Source: Firmicutes bacterium UBA4882 | GTDB taxonomy: Bacteria; Bacillota; UBA4882 | Direction: 5' to 3' | Length of the DNA stretch: 42,042 nt | Assembly: GCA_002399265.1 (NCBI GenBank) | Contig: DHDG01000071.1 | Coordinates: 32,467 to 74,508, forward strand | In this document: positions 22,695-30,861 of the stretch, one piece after another | Layout of the letters: each line of letters opens with the position of its first letter | Numbering within the stretch: the stretch's first letter is position 1 | Made by a program: the position numbers and the translations under genes | Notes under the pieces: generated by a model | Told to the model about the DNA's origin: nothing | Database searches by the model: none | The model's input: the letters and a program-made list of their open reading frames with translations, nothing else

Positions 22695-24173
22695 TTGAAT
22701 GAGCAGAAGTTCCTAAATGAGCAGAAGTTCTTAGGGGAAGCGCTCACTTTTGACGACGTATTGCTAGTGCCAGCGATGTCAGAAGTTATTCCAAGAAACG
22801 TCTCGACACGTACACGTCTTACCAGGGAAATTTCCCTTAACATTCCCCTGATGAGCGCCGGAATGGATACAGTGACTGAATCCAGACTGGCGATTGCCAT
22901 GGCCAGAGAAGGCGGCATTGGAATTATTCATAAAAACATGAGTATTAGCGATCAGGCGCTGAAGGTTGATCGAGTAAAGCGCTCTGAACACGGAATCATA
23001 CTGGATCCTTTTTATCTCCACCCCGAGAACACGCTTAAGGAAGCTCTCGAATTAATGGAACGTTATCGCATCTCCGGTGTTCCGATCACGGATCACTCCG
23101 GGCACTTGGTCGGAATCCTCACCAACCGGGATTTGCGTTTTGAAACCGAATTCAACCGGCCAATTAGTGAAGCAATGACCAAAGTTAATCTGGTCACGGC
23201 ACCTGTAGGTACCACCCTCATAGAAGCCCAGCAGATCCTGCAAAAACATAAAATTGAAAAGCTGCCTTTGGTAGACGGCGATTTTTGCCTCAGGGGCTTG
23301 ATTACCATTAAAGACATTCAAAAGGCGCGTCAGTATCCTGATTCAGCCAAGGATGCCAAAGGACGTCTGCTCGTTGGGGCGGCTGCCGGAATTACCGCAG
23401 ATATCCTGGAGCGTGTTGGCGCGCTTGTTGACGCCGGGGTAGATGTAGTCGTTGTCGATTCGGCACATGGCCACTCCAGAAATGTATTGGACGCAATCTA
23501 TAATCTGAAAAAGAATTTCCCGCAACTACAAGTCATTGGGGGCAATGTGGCTACTCCGGAAGGTACCAGGGCTTTGATTGAAGCAGGTGTCGATTGTGTC
23601 AAAGTCGGAATCGGCCCAGGCTCAATTTGTACTACCCGAGTCGTAGCCGGGATCGGTGTGCCGCAAGTAACTGCGGTTTACCATTGCGCGGGAGAAGCGG
23701 CCAAGTATGATATTCCGGTAATCGCAGATGGCGGTGTGAAGTACTCTGGTGATATCACTAAATCGATTGCCGCCGGCGCGGATGTTGTCATGATTGGCAG
23801 CTTGTTTGCCGGAACTGAGGAAAGCCCCGGCGAGACGGAGATTTATCAGGGCAGAACCTATAAAGTTTACCGCGGCATGGGTTCAATGAGCGCCATGAAA
23901 GCCGGTAGCAGCGATCGCTATTTTCAGGAGGAACAGCAAAAACTAGTGCCGGAAGGCATTGAGGGACGGGTACCGTTTAGGGGTGCGCTGGCTGATACCG
24001 TCTTCCAGCTGATGGGTGGATTGCGTTCCGGCATGGGTTATTGCGGTGCGAAAGACATTCACGAATTAAAGACAAAGACACGTTTTATCAGGATCACGAG
24101 CGCTGGTCTGCGGGAAAGCCATCCGCACGATGTGCAGATCACAAAGGAGGCGCCTAATTATAGTTTTGACTGA
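22695..24173 (+). CDS. guaB: Inosine-5'-monophosphate dehydrogenase
   Basis: 492 residues from TTG 22695 with an AAAGGCGGG SD-like stretch six bases upstream; TTG 22674 is an alternative. It oxidises IMP to XMP with NAD, the committed step to GMP. Features: EALTFDDVLLVP near residue 15, two CBS domains in the middle (YRISGVPITDHSGHLVGILTNRDL and HKIEKLPLVD), the catalytic cysteine loop GPGSICTTRVVAG, ADGGVKYSGD, GSLFAGTEESPGE and the flap YRGMGSMSAM. The N terminus has a tandem 18-bp duplication (two NEQKFL units) not typical of the family. The pgsA-like gene overlaps its end. Confidence 0.96.
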   Translation: MNEQKFLNEQKFLGEALTFDDVLLVPAMSEVIPRNVSTRTRLTREISLNIPLMSAGMDTVTESRLAIAMAREGGIGIIHKNMSISDQALKVDRVKRSEHGIILDPFYLHPENTLKEALELMERYRISGVPITDHSGHLVGILTNRDLRFETEFNRPISEAMTKVNLVTAPVGTTLIEAQQILQKHKIEKLPLVDGDFCLRGLITIKDIQKARQYPDSAKDAKGRLLVGAAAGITADILERVGALVDAGVDVVVVDSAHGHSRNVLDAIYNLKKNFPQLQVIGGNVATPEGTRALIEAGVDCVKVGIGPGSICTTRVVAGIGVPQVTAVYHCAGEAAKYDIPVIADGGVKYSGDITKSIAAGADVVMIGSLFAGTEESPGETEIYQGRTYKVYRGMGSMSAMKAGSSDRYFQEEQQKLVPEGIEGRVPFRGALADTVFQLMGGLRSGMGYCGAKDIHELKTKTRFIRITSAGLRESHPHDVQITKEAPNYSFD

Positions 24174-24783
24174 TACAAGAAGACCCGGCATTGCTGATCT
24201 AAAAATTGATTTGAAAAAGTCACTGAATATTCCTAACGCGATTACCGCCTCCCGGGCCGTACTCGCGATTATTGCTGCGTTTTTATTTGTGTCTGATAAT
24301 CAGTTCCGTTTTTACTGGGGCATGGCTTTGTTTGTCTGCGCCGGATTATCAGATCTGGTAGACGGCTGGCTGGCCCGCAAGCTGGGACAAGTCACCGATC
24401 TGGGCAAAGTACTAGACCCGGTGGCTGATAAAATCGCCATATTCGCGCTCTTTGTTGCTTTTAGTGTCAAGCTGGGCTTGCCGCTGTGGGTGCCTGCTCT
24501 TTATGGACTAAAAGAGCTGACGCAGTTAATTGTTGGCGCGGTACTGTTTGCCAGAGTTGGACGTCCGCTGCAAGCCAACCTCTGGGGCAAAACCGCCAGT
24601 CTGGTGCTCTACGGCGGGGCGCTCCTTTTTCTGCTCGGTGCCCTATTCTGGGATAGTCTGAAAGTAGTAGGGTTGGTTGTTCTAGTAATTGGTCTGGCGC
24701 TTTCTGTTTTCGCCGGGCTGGTCTATTACCGGCAACTTAAAAACATACCGCCTTTGACCGATTCCGGAACGAAAGGAGACTAA
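24166..24783 (+). CDS. pgsA: CDP-alcohol phosphatidyltransferase, probably PGP synthase
   Basis: About 205 residues, with an uncertain start. AAAGGAGG at 24143-24150 serves this gene, but the only in-frame codon at ideal spacing is ATT 24157; TTG 24166 is 15 bases away, and TTG 24211 would give MKKSLNIPNAITASRA. The signature D-G-x2-A-R-x8-G-x3-D-x3-D is complete in DLVDGWLARKLGQVTDLGKVLDPVADK. Six or so hydrophobic segments follow. The enzyme most likely joins CDP-diacylglycerol and glycerol 3-phosphate to make phosphatidylglycerophosphate in the membrane. Another CDP-alcohol transferase is possible. Confidence 0.85.
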   Translation: MTDTRRPGIADLKIDLKKSLNIPNAITASRAVLAIIAAFLFVSDNQFRFYWGMALFVCAGLSDLVDGWLARKLGQVTDLGKVLDPVADKIAIFALFVAFSVKLGLPLWVPALYGLKELTQLIVGAVLFARVGRPLQANLWGKTASLVLYGGALLFLLGALFWDSLKVVGLVVLVIGLALSVFAGLVYYRQLKNIPPLTDSGTKGD

Positions 24784-24786
24784 TCC

Positions 24787-25485
24787 ATGGCCGCATGGGC
24801 GGTTCTGATTTTGGTAACGATTGTACCGGGATTATTGTGGCTGCTGTATTTCTACCGCAAAGATATTTATGAGCCGGAGCCAAAAGGAATCGTTTTGCGG
24901 TCATTTATGCTCGGTATGGTAGCTGTTGTAGTGGCGGCTTTGATTGAGACTCTTTTCAGGAATGCTCTGGAAAGTGCGCGACTGTCCGGCGACTTGCTCA
25001 GTCTGTTCCTGTTCTCCGTATTAGGAATCGGACTGGTCGAAGAAGGACTCAAAATGGGCGTGGTTTGGATTTCTGCTTATCGTACGCCCGAATTCAATGA
25101 GATTATGGACGGCATCATCTATGGTGCATCGGTGGGTTTGGGTTTTGCCGCTCTGGAAAACCTTTTTTACGCCAGAACATGGGGTTTATGGGTGGCCTTG
25201 TCACGCGCAGTGCTTACTTGTTTGGCGCATGCGCTTTTTTCGGGACTGTCAGGCTATTATATGGCCTTGGCGCGCTTCAACCCCGAAAAAAGAATAGGCT
25301 TGATACTAAAGGGATTGTTGATTACTAGTTTCTGGCACGGCACATATAATTTCCTGCTACTCTGTCCTTATCCGCTTTGGCGATTTGGAAGCCTGTTAAT
25401 TGTCCTCGGGCTGGCTTATACCGTAGGCAGGAAAATCACTTTCGCACAGCAATTTTCACCATTTCGCGGAGCGAAAGAAGACTAG
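24787..25485 (+). CDS. PrsW-family intramembrane metalloprotease
   Basis: 232 residues from ATG 24787, behind GAAAGGAG. It has seven to eight hydrophobic segments with PrsW motifs: LYFYRKDIYEPEPKG after the first segment, GLVEEGLKMG near residue 80 (EExxK), FNEIMDGIIYGASVGLGFAALEN near 102-124, LAHALFSGLSGYYM near 145 and FWHGTYNFLL near 180. These Glu and His residues are the probable metal ligands of this CPBP-related family. In Bacillus PrsW starts degradation of the anti-sigma factor RsiW; here no sigma/anti-sigma pair is adjacent. It may act in sporulation or envelope stress. It is in a tight run with pgsA and yebC. Confidence 0.87.
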   Translation: MAAWAVLILVTIVPGLLWLLYFYRKDIYEPEPKGIVLRSFMLGMVAVVVAALIETLFRNALESARLSGDLLSLFLFSVLGIGLVEEGLKMGVVWISAYRTPEFNEIMDGIIYGASVGLGFAALENLFYARTWGLWVALSRAVLTCLAHALFSGLSGYYMALARFNPEKRIGLILKGLLITSFWHGTYNFLLLCPYPLWRFGSLLIVLGLAYTVGRKITFAQQFSPFRGAKED

Positions 25486-25499
25486 AAGGAGGAATTCAT

Positions 25500-26234
25500 A
25501 TGTCAGGTCATTCCAAGTGGGCTAACATTAAGCATCGCAAAGAAAAGAGCGACTCCGCCAAAGCTCAGGCTTTTACCAGAGTCACGCGCGAGATAATTAT
25601 TGCTGCCCGCGAAGGCGGCGGCGATCCGGAAGGCAACTTCCGCCTGCGTCTTGCCATTCAAAATGCACGTGGTGTTAATATGCCTAATGATAATATCCAG
25701 CGTGCCATCAAGCGTGGCTCCGGTGGTGAAGACGGTGCCAATCTGGAACAGGTTAATTATGAAGGGTACGGACCAGCCGGGGTGGCGGTGATTGTTGAGA
25801 CGATGACAGACAACCGCAATCGGACGGCCGGCGATGTCAGGCATCTTTTCTCGAAATATGGTGGCAACCTGGGTGAAAACGGGTGCGTCGCATGGATGTT
25901 CGACCGCAAAGGGTACTTAGTGGTCGAGATGGAGGATAAACCTTTTTCGGAGGAACAGGTGTCGGAATGGGCGATTGAAAGCGGAGCGGAGGATTTAGAA
26001 ACCGGTGATGGCATTATCGAGATTTATACGGCCCCGGAAGATTTACAGACCGTCCAAGAGTATCTCGAATCCAAAGGTGTCGAGTTTGCCGAGTCCGAAA
26101 ACACAATGATCGCCCAGAATGAAATCGCGCTTGATGAAGATGCTACTCAGAGGGTCGCCAAAATGCTGGAGGCTCTAGAAGAGCTGGATGACGTGCAAAA
26201 GGTGCATTCTAATCTGCAAGTGAACGTGGAATAG
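25500..26234 (+). CDS. yebC: YebC/PmpR-family protein
   Basis: 244 residues from ATG 25500, with AAGGAGG at 25486-25492. It carries the highly conserved start MSGHSKWANIKHRKEKSDSAKAQ, then REIIIAAREGGGDPEGNFRLR, RAIKRGSGG, YEGYGPAGVAVIVETMTDNRNRT and the C-terminal IAQNEIALDE. Length is standard. YebC-type proteins were long annotated as transcriptional regulators; newer work links family members to relief of ribosome stalling at proline-rich stretches. It often sits upstream of ruvC, as here with bofC-like in between. Confidence 0.95.
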   Translation: MSGHSKWANIKHRKEKSDSAKAQAFTRVTREIIIAAREGGGDPEGNFRLRLAIQNARGVNMPNDNIQRAIKRGSGGEDGANLEQVNYEGYGPAGVAVIVETMTDNRNRTAGDVRHLFSKYGGNLGENGCVAWMFDRKGYLVVEMEDKPFSEEQVSEWAIESGAEDLETGDGIIEIYTAPEDLQTVQEYLESKGVEFAESENTMIAQNEIALDEDATQRVAKMLEALEELDDVQKVHSNLQVNVE

Positions 26235-26368
26235 GAGAAAATTCTGCACCCAATCTCGCATAATACAGTTGATTGCGGGAATCATATTACCCAAAGGCTG
26301 TCTGGCAAAAAACGCCACCATTGGCAATCGCTCAATGCGCAACCTGGCAGACCGGAGGTAGTTGTGGA

Positions 26369-26938
26369 ATGAGTTTTTGTAAAACCCGTTTGTCCAAGAA
26401 GATATTTATTTTTGCTGCTTCATTACTCTTTCTTGTTATAGTAATTATCGGCAAAGTCTATGTTGATCGGCCTGGCGAACAGCCGGCCGCGCCAGCACAA
26501 CAATCGGCTCGCGGGCTGCGCATCCAGAGAGAGACTGGCAGACTGGTGCGGGAGATCTATAGCTGCGGGCACGAACGCCTAATAGCTGGTCAGTTTGCGG
26601 AACAGCAGATCGGCATGGATCGGGCTGCTTTTGAAAAAGAGGTTACCGACTACCAGATTGAAGAGTTCGGTGTCAAACAGGTTATTCTTGCGAGGCGGCA
26701 GGCTCTGCTCTGCGACAGCTGTAAGTCCGGCGAGTTTATTGGAATTTTGAACGGCTATGTATCTGTTTTTGCCGGTACTCCGCAAAAACCTGGTCCAATG
26801 CTGGAAGCCACCCGCATTCCTGTAGCCAGGCTGCCGCAATCCGAGCGGCTCAAACTCAAGAACGGGATCCCTGTAAAAGATGTCGGTGAGCGGTTGCAGA
26901 TTCTGGAGGGACTATCAGAGTACATGGAACGCGAATAA
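26369..26938 (+). CDS. BofC-like sporulation protein
   Basis: 189 residues from ATG 26369, with GGAGG at 26354-26358. It begins with a basic patch and one membrane segment (about residues 9-28), so most of the protein lies outside the membrane. The C-terminal part, GEFIGILNGYVSVFAGTPQ, ... LPQSERLKLKNGIPVKDVGERLQILEGLSEY, matches the BofC C-terminal domain. BofC in Bacillus is a forespore protein that restrains SpoIVB and so the activation of sigma-K. In Clostridia related proteins occur without the full pathway, so the role here is inferred. Cysteines near residues 64, 110 and 113 (YSCGH, LLCDSC) might form a disulfide. A terminator follows. Confidence 0.78.
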   Translation: MSFCKTRLSKKIFIFAASLLFLVIVIIGKVYVDRPGEQPAAPAQQSARGLRIQRETGRLVREIYSCGHERLIAGQFAEQQIGMDRAAFEKEVTDYQIEEFGVKQVILARRQALLCDSCKSGEFIGILNGYVSVFAGTPQKPGPMLEATRIPVARLPQSERLKLKNGIPVKDVGERLQILEGLSEYMERE

Positions 26939-26980
26939 AAGCCAGTGAATGAGATCGGGCAGAAACCGACTGTAAATGTT

Positions 26981-27014
26981 AAGAAGCCTTTCGATTGCGG
27001 GGGCTTCTTTCTTA
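26981..27014 (+). terminator. Terminator after the bofC-like gene
   Basis: AAGAAGCC (26981-26988) pairs with GGCTTCTT (27002-27009) around a 13-base loop, then TCTTAT. The U tract is short. Confidence 0.6.
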
Positions 27015-27078
27015 TGATAGGGTTCAGACAATTGTTGGGCAAAGCAATGAAATTTGGGTAGCACAATTAAAATTGGGT

Positions 27079-27092
27079 AGAACATATGTTCA
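27079..27092. promoter_or_regulatory. LexA (SOS) box upstream of ruvCAB
   Basis: AGAACATATGTTCA contains the perfect palindrome GAAC-ATAT-GTTC at 27080-27091, matching the Gram-positive LexA/DinR box GAAC-RNRY-GTTC. It lies 78 bases before ruvC and overlaps a possible -10 (TAGAAC, 27079-27084) that is 18 bp from TTGGGT (27055-27060). The segment TTGGGTAG also occurs twice here. SOS induction of ruvCAB is expected. Confidence 0.8.
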
Positions 27093-27169
27093 GTATTCGG
27101 GCTGCGGGCAGCAGGATACCCTGCCTCCGAAAGCGAATACCGAAAGGTATGGAGAAAGGTGGCTGGCCG

Positions 27170-27682
27170 ATGATCGTTCTCGGAATTGACCCGGGTACTG
27201 CGATCACAGGATATGGCGTTGTGGATTTCAAGCCCTCCAAAATGGAAGCGATTCGTTTCGGGGTGATTCGTACGTCTCCCGAAACGGTTACTCCGGAAAG
27301 GCTGAAGTCTATTTACTGTGAAATGAACGCCCTTATTAATACATATAATCCCGCATGTATGGCTGTTGAGCAACTGTTTTTCAACAAGAATGTCACCACA
27401 GCTTTGGCGGTGGGGCAGGCACGCGGCGTGATTTTGCTGGCCGCTGCGCAGAGAGGTATTCCGGTGGCTGAGTATACGCCATTACAGGTTAAGCAAGCGG
27501 TCGTCGGTTACGGACGGGCTGAAAAACGCCAAATACAGGAAATGGTCCGGATTCTGCTCAAACTAGAGTCACTGCCCAAACCGGACGACGCTGCAGATGC
27601 GCTGGCAATCGCGATTTGCCATTCTCATTCGGCTGGTTCTGGTCAAAAATGGTCTGGCGGACAATGTCATGGCGGAGGTTGA
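27170..27682 (+). CDS. ruvC: Holliday junction resolvase RuvC
   Basis: 170 residues from ATG 27170, with AAAGGTGG seven bases upstream. RuvC is a dimeric endonuclease that cuts Holliday junctions. The four catalytic acids are present: D7 (LGIDPGTA), E67 (AVEQLFF), D140 and D143 (DDAADALA). FNKNVTTALAVGQARG and GYGRAEKRQIQEMV are typical. The last 20 residues (HSHSAGSGQKWSGGQCHGGG) are a Gly/His-rich tail beyond the fold. It starts the ruvCAB operon and overlaps the region upstream of ruvA. Confidence 0.96.
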   Translation: MIVLGIDPGTAITGYGVVDFKPSKMEAIRFGVIRTSPETVTPERLKSIYCEMNALINTYNPACMAVEQLFFNKNVTTALAVGQARGVILLAAAQRGIPVAEYTPLQVKQAVVGYGRAEKRQIQEMVRILLKLESLPKPDDAADALAIAICHSHSAGSGQKWSGGQCHGGG

Positions 27683-27687
27683 TGCAA

Positions 27688-28326
27688 ATGATTGCTATGC
27701 TAAGCGGCCGAGTAGTGCAGGCTGGTTCAGATCGGCTAATTGTAGAAACCGGCGGTATTGGTTTCGAAGTGCTAGCTCCGTCAAATGTGATTAATGAGGC
27801 CGCCAAATGCGAACAAATAAAACTTTTTACTCATCTGCACGTCCGCGAAGACGCCATGGTGCTTTATGGCTTTCTGACGGCCACCGAGAAAAAGACTTTT
27901 GAGCAGCTGACGTCCGTTTCCGGCATTGGTCCGAAAACAGCCCTGGCTATATTATCAGCTGTGCCTGCTGAGCGCTTGGCAGCAATCATCAGAGGCGGTG
28001 ACGCCGCCGCACTCAAAGGCATACCAGGGGTAGGACCCAAAACGGCCGGTCGCCTGGTACTGGAGTTGCAGGGCAAATTCGATGCGACCACTTTTGGGGC
28101 ACCCGCCTTCATGCAGGAACTTCCCGAGGACGACAGCGTCGCGGCGCTGATGGCCCTGGGATACCAGCGCGCCGCTGCTGCTCAGGCAGTAGAGGCTGCC
28201 CGCAAGGCTCTGGGTGGCGGCGCGGGTGCTGACACTGGCACTGGCGCTGGCACGGGCGCGTGCAAAAGTGCGGGCGATGCGTCATCAGTTGTCAGACACG
28301 CGTTAAAACTGCTTGCACGGCAGTAG
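27688..28326 (+). CDS. ruvA: Holliday junction branch-migration protein RuvA
   Basis: 212 residues. ATG 27688 is preferred (GGAGG at 27674-27678, nine bases upstream); ATG 27682 adds two residues. RuvA binds the four-way junction as a tetramer and loads RuvB. MIAMLSGRVVQ starts the OB domain; two HhH motifs follow (SVSGIGPKTALAIL and GIPGVGPKTAGRLVLEL); domain III (DDSVAALMALGYQRAAAAQAVEAA) contacts RuvB. A Gly/Ala/Thr-rich insert (about residues 178-195) lies between helices 2 and 3 of domain III, where other RuvA proteins have a short loop. It is encoded by GGC-rich hexamers like those in the HD gene. Confidence 0.95.
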   Translation: MIAMLSGRVVQAGSDRLIVETGGIGFEVLAPSNVINEAAKCEQIKLFTHLHVREDAMVLYGFLTATEKKTFEQLTSVSGIGPKTALAILSAVPAERLAAIIRGGDAAALKGIPGVGPKTAGRLVLELQGKFDATTFGAPAFMQELPEDDSVAALMALGYQRAAAAQAVEAARKALGGGAGADTGTGAGTGACKSAGDASSVVRHALKLLARQ

Positions 28327-28357
28327 GTAGCATCGGGAAAGGGTGAACAATCCTTAC

Positions 28358-29404
28358 ATGGAAGAAGAACGCCTTATGGCCCCAGCCGAGCTTTCTGAAG
28401 ACGGCGAAATCGAAAGAACGCTCCGGCCGCGCCGTTTAGACGAATATATTGGACAAACCCGCATCAAAGAAAATATGCAGGTCTATATTGAGGCTGCCAA
28501 AGGTAGGCGGGAAGCTTTAGATCATGTCCTGCTTTACGGGCCTCCTGGTCTCGGTAAAACGACGTTAGCTGGCATTATCGCCAATGAGCTCGGCACCGGG
28601 TTTCGGGCTACTTCCGGCCCGGCAATCGAAAGAGCCGGTGATTTAGCTGCTATTTTAACCAACTTGGAAGCGTATGATGTGCTCTTTATTGACGAGATTC
28701 ATCGGCTAAACCGCACGGTTGAGGAAATTCTCTACCCGGCCATGGAAGACTTTGCGCTCGATATTATTATCGGGAAAGGACCTTCGGCCCGCTCCCTGCG
28801 CATCGATCTGCAGCCGTTTACACTGGTGGGTGCTACGACCCGCGCCGGCTTGTTGACCTCGCCTTTGCGGGACCGCTTTGGCATCATCGACCGGCTCGAG
28901 TATTACGATACCGCAGAGCTGGAGCAAATTGTGAAACGCTCGGCCTCCATCATGCAAATTGTCATTGATAGCAGGGGCGCGACTGAAATTGCCGGGCGGG
29001 CGCGTGGCACTCCGCGGGTGGCCAATCGGCTGTTGAAAAGGGTACGCGACTTTGCTCAGGTCCGTGCAAATGGCCATATTACCAAAACAGTGGCGGATGA
29101 GTCGCTCACCATGCTGGAAATCGACGCGCTCGGCCTTGACCGCATTGATCGTCAGCTCTTGATCACGATGGCAGAGAAATTTGCGGGCGGACCGGTGGGA
29201 TTAGAGACTTTGGCCGCTTCAATCAGTGAAGAACCTGAGACGGTCGAAGATGTCTACGAACCGTATTTAATGAAGATCGGATTCCTGCAGCGTACTCCCA
29301 GGGGGCGGATGATCACTTATCCAGCTTGTCGACATTTGGGCATCAAAGTTCCGGGAAAGCCGGAACAGAACGCCCTGTTTGAAATGCCGGAAGGAAAGGG
29401 GTGA
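28358..29404 (+). CDS. ruvB: Holliday junction ATP-dependent helicase RuvB
   Basis: 348 residues from ATG 28358 (MEEERLMAPAE matches the usual N terminus); GTG 28343 is an alternative but overlaps the SD. It is the AAA+ motor of branch migration. Walker A is GPPGLGKTT (residues 61-69), Walker B LFIDEIHR (D112-E113), sensor 1 VGATTRAG, the arginine-finger region PLRDRFG, then the C-terminal winged-helix with FLQRTPRGRMIT. Size is standard. The stop overlaps the queH start (GTGA). Confidence 0.97.
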   Translation: MEEERLMAPAELSEDGEIERTLRPRRLDEYIGQTRIKENMQVYIEAAKGRREALDHVLLYGPPGLGKTTLAGIIANELGTGFRATSGPAIERAGDLAAILTNLEAYDVLFIDEIHRLNRTVEEILYPAMEDFALDIIIGKGPSARSLRIDLQPFTLVGATTRAGLLTSPLRDRFGIIDRLEYYDTAELEQIVKRSASIMQIVIDSRGATEIAGRARGTPRVANRLLKRVRDFAQVRANGHITKTVADESLTMLEIDALGLDRIDRQLLITMAEKFAGGPVGLETLAASISEEPETVEDVYEPYLMKIGFLQRTPRGRMITYPACRHLGIKVPGKPEQNALFEMPEGKG

Positions 29405-29949
29405 CCGTGGCGGTGCAAAAAATACTTCTTCATATTTGCTGCGCGCCTTGTTCCATCTATACGATTGATCATTTGCGTTCCGAAGGATTTGAGCCGCATG
29501 GTTTCTTCTATAACCCCAATATCCATCCTTATCAGGAATACCGGCGGCGCCTTGATACGCTTGTAGAACATGCCGCTAACACCAATCTGCCGCTGACGGT
29601 TCGCGACGAATATGATTTAGAAGGTTACCTTACGGGGGCAGTACAGCGCTTGGAGGATCGTTGCCAATACTGTTATGAAACGCGCCTGCGGCCTGCCGCT
29701 CAGGAAGCTGCCGAAAAAGGATACGAAATCTTCGGTACGACGTTGCTGATCAGTCCTTATCAGGATCAGGAAGCACTTCGTCGGATCGGCAATCAGCTGG
29801 CACAGGAATATGGTATTGCATTTTATGATCAGGATTTGCGACCGGGTTTCCGGGAAGGACAAAAACGCGCCCGCGAGCTTGGACTCTATCTCCAGCCCTA
29901 TTGCGGCTGCATCTTTAGTGAACGAGATCGATATGCCAAAAAAGGGTGA
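29401..29949 (+). CDS. queH: Epoxyqueuosine reductase QueH (DUF208)
   Basis: 182 residues from GTG 29401, overlapping the ruvB stop; GTG 29407 is equally possible. QueH replaces the unrelated QueG in many Firmicutes and reduces epoxyqueuosine in tRNA to queuosine. The family's cysteines are present: HICCAPCS near residue 12 (adjacent Cys pair and a third), DRCQYCYETR near 80, and YCGC near the C terminus. FYNPNIHPYQEYRRRL, TTLLISPYQDQ and GFREGQKRARELGLY are characteristic. The stop overlaps recO (GTGA). Queuosine-synthesis genes queF/queA are not in the window. Confidence 0.93.
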   Translation: MTVAVQKILLHICCAPCSIYTIDHLRSEGFEPHGFFYNPNIHPYQEYRRRLDTLVEHAANTNLPLTVRDEYDLEGYLTGAVQRLEDRCQYCYETRLRPAAQEAAEKGYEIFGTTLLISPYQDQEALRRIGNQLAQEYGIAFYDQDLRPGFREGQKRARELGLYLQPYCGCIFSERDRYAKKG

Positions 29950-30710
29950 TGTTGTTGACTCTTTACCGCACCGAAGGAATTATTCTGCGGGTCAGGCCAT
30001 TTGGGGAAGCCGACCGCATCCTTACCATACTGACGCGTACCGAAGGGGTTATTGAAGCGGTCGCCCGGGGAGCGCGGCGCCCTCGGAGCCGGCTGGTCGG
30101 AGCGACGCTGCCATTTACGCAGATACAGGCGATGATCTTTCGCGGGAAGTCGCTCGACAATCTCAGTCAGGCAGAAATAGTCAATACTTTTAGCGCTATC
30201 CGGGAAGACCTGCTGCGCACGGCTTATGGTACGTATTGGTGCGAGTTGGCTTATGAATTTATGGGGCAGCGGGATCCGAATGAAGAAGTCTATCTCTTCT
30301 TTCTGGCATCTTTATTGATGCTTGATTCGACTGATGATCCTGGACTGTTGTCGATCTACTTTGAGTTGAGGTTCCTGGCACAGCTGGGCTATCGTCCGGC
30401 CCTGGACTGCTGCTGTGGATGCGGCAAGTCGATGGCTGAGGGCGGGGCTGGTTCATTTCTGACTTCCTCCGGAGGACTACTCTGCAGTTCCTGTACACAG
30501 TCCAATGCTTCCGGTGAAGTGTTATCTGCTGCCGCTGTTGGGTTCATGCGGATGCTATTGGTCTGGGATCTGAGAAAACTGAATGTCCTCAAGCTGCCAG
30601 ATACCGCCCGCTTGGAAGTCAAAAACGGGATTCGACGTTTTGCAGCGGAACAATCCGGAAAACCGTTGAAATCATTGGATTTTCTGCGTTCGATCGAAGC
30701 ACATATGTGA
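29946..30710 (+). CDS. recO: DNA repair protein RecO
   Basis: About 254 residues, start among GTG 29946, ATG 29949 or a close TTG. RecO anneals single strands and, with RecR, loads RecA. The N-terminal OB fold (YRTEGIILRVRPFGEADRILTILTRTEGVIEAVARGARR) is clear, followed by a helical middle and a zinc-finger region with DCCCGCGKS near residue 155 and LCSSC near 180. These extra cysteines are typical of Gram-positive RecO. The gene ends five bases before a perfect head-to-head repeat (30716-30802) that may end or modulate the upstream transcript. Confidence 0.94.
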   Translation: MMLLTLYRTEGIILRVRPFGEADRILTILTRTEGVIEAVARGARRPRSRLVGATLPFTQIQAMIFRGKSLDNLSQAEIVNTFSAIREDLLRTAYGTYWCELAYEFMGQRDPNEEVYLFFLASLLMLDSTDDPGLLSIYFELRFLAQLGYRPALDCCCGCGKSMAEGGAGSFLTSSGGLLCSSCTQSNASGEVLSAAAVGFMRMLLVWDLRKLNVLKLPDTARLEVKNGIRRFAAEQSGKPLKSLDFLRSIEAHM

Positions 30711-30715
30711 CACGC

Positions 30716-30802
30716 GGACACAGGGGGACGGTTCTGCTGTGTCATTGTCACCCAGTCCTGTCACGCTGGTCAATGACACAGCAGAACCGTCCCCCTGTGT
30801 CC
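30716..30802. repeat. Perfect head-to-head pair of GGGGACGGTTCT-core repeats
   Basis: Arms 30716-30747 and 30771-30802 are perfect 32-base reverse complements around a 23-base loop. Each arm has complementary ends (GACACA ... TGTGTC). It starts right after the recO stop and ends 60 bases before the DUF4342 gene. Confidence 0.92.
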
Positions 30803-30861
30803 TTCTTGCGCATAGGATCGTGCTCTCAAAGGGCAGAATATCCCCTGACGGGGGTGATTTG

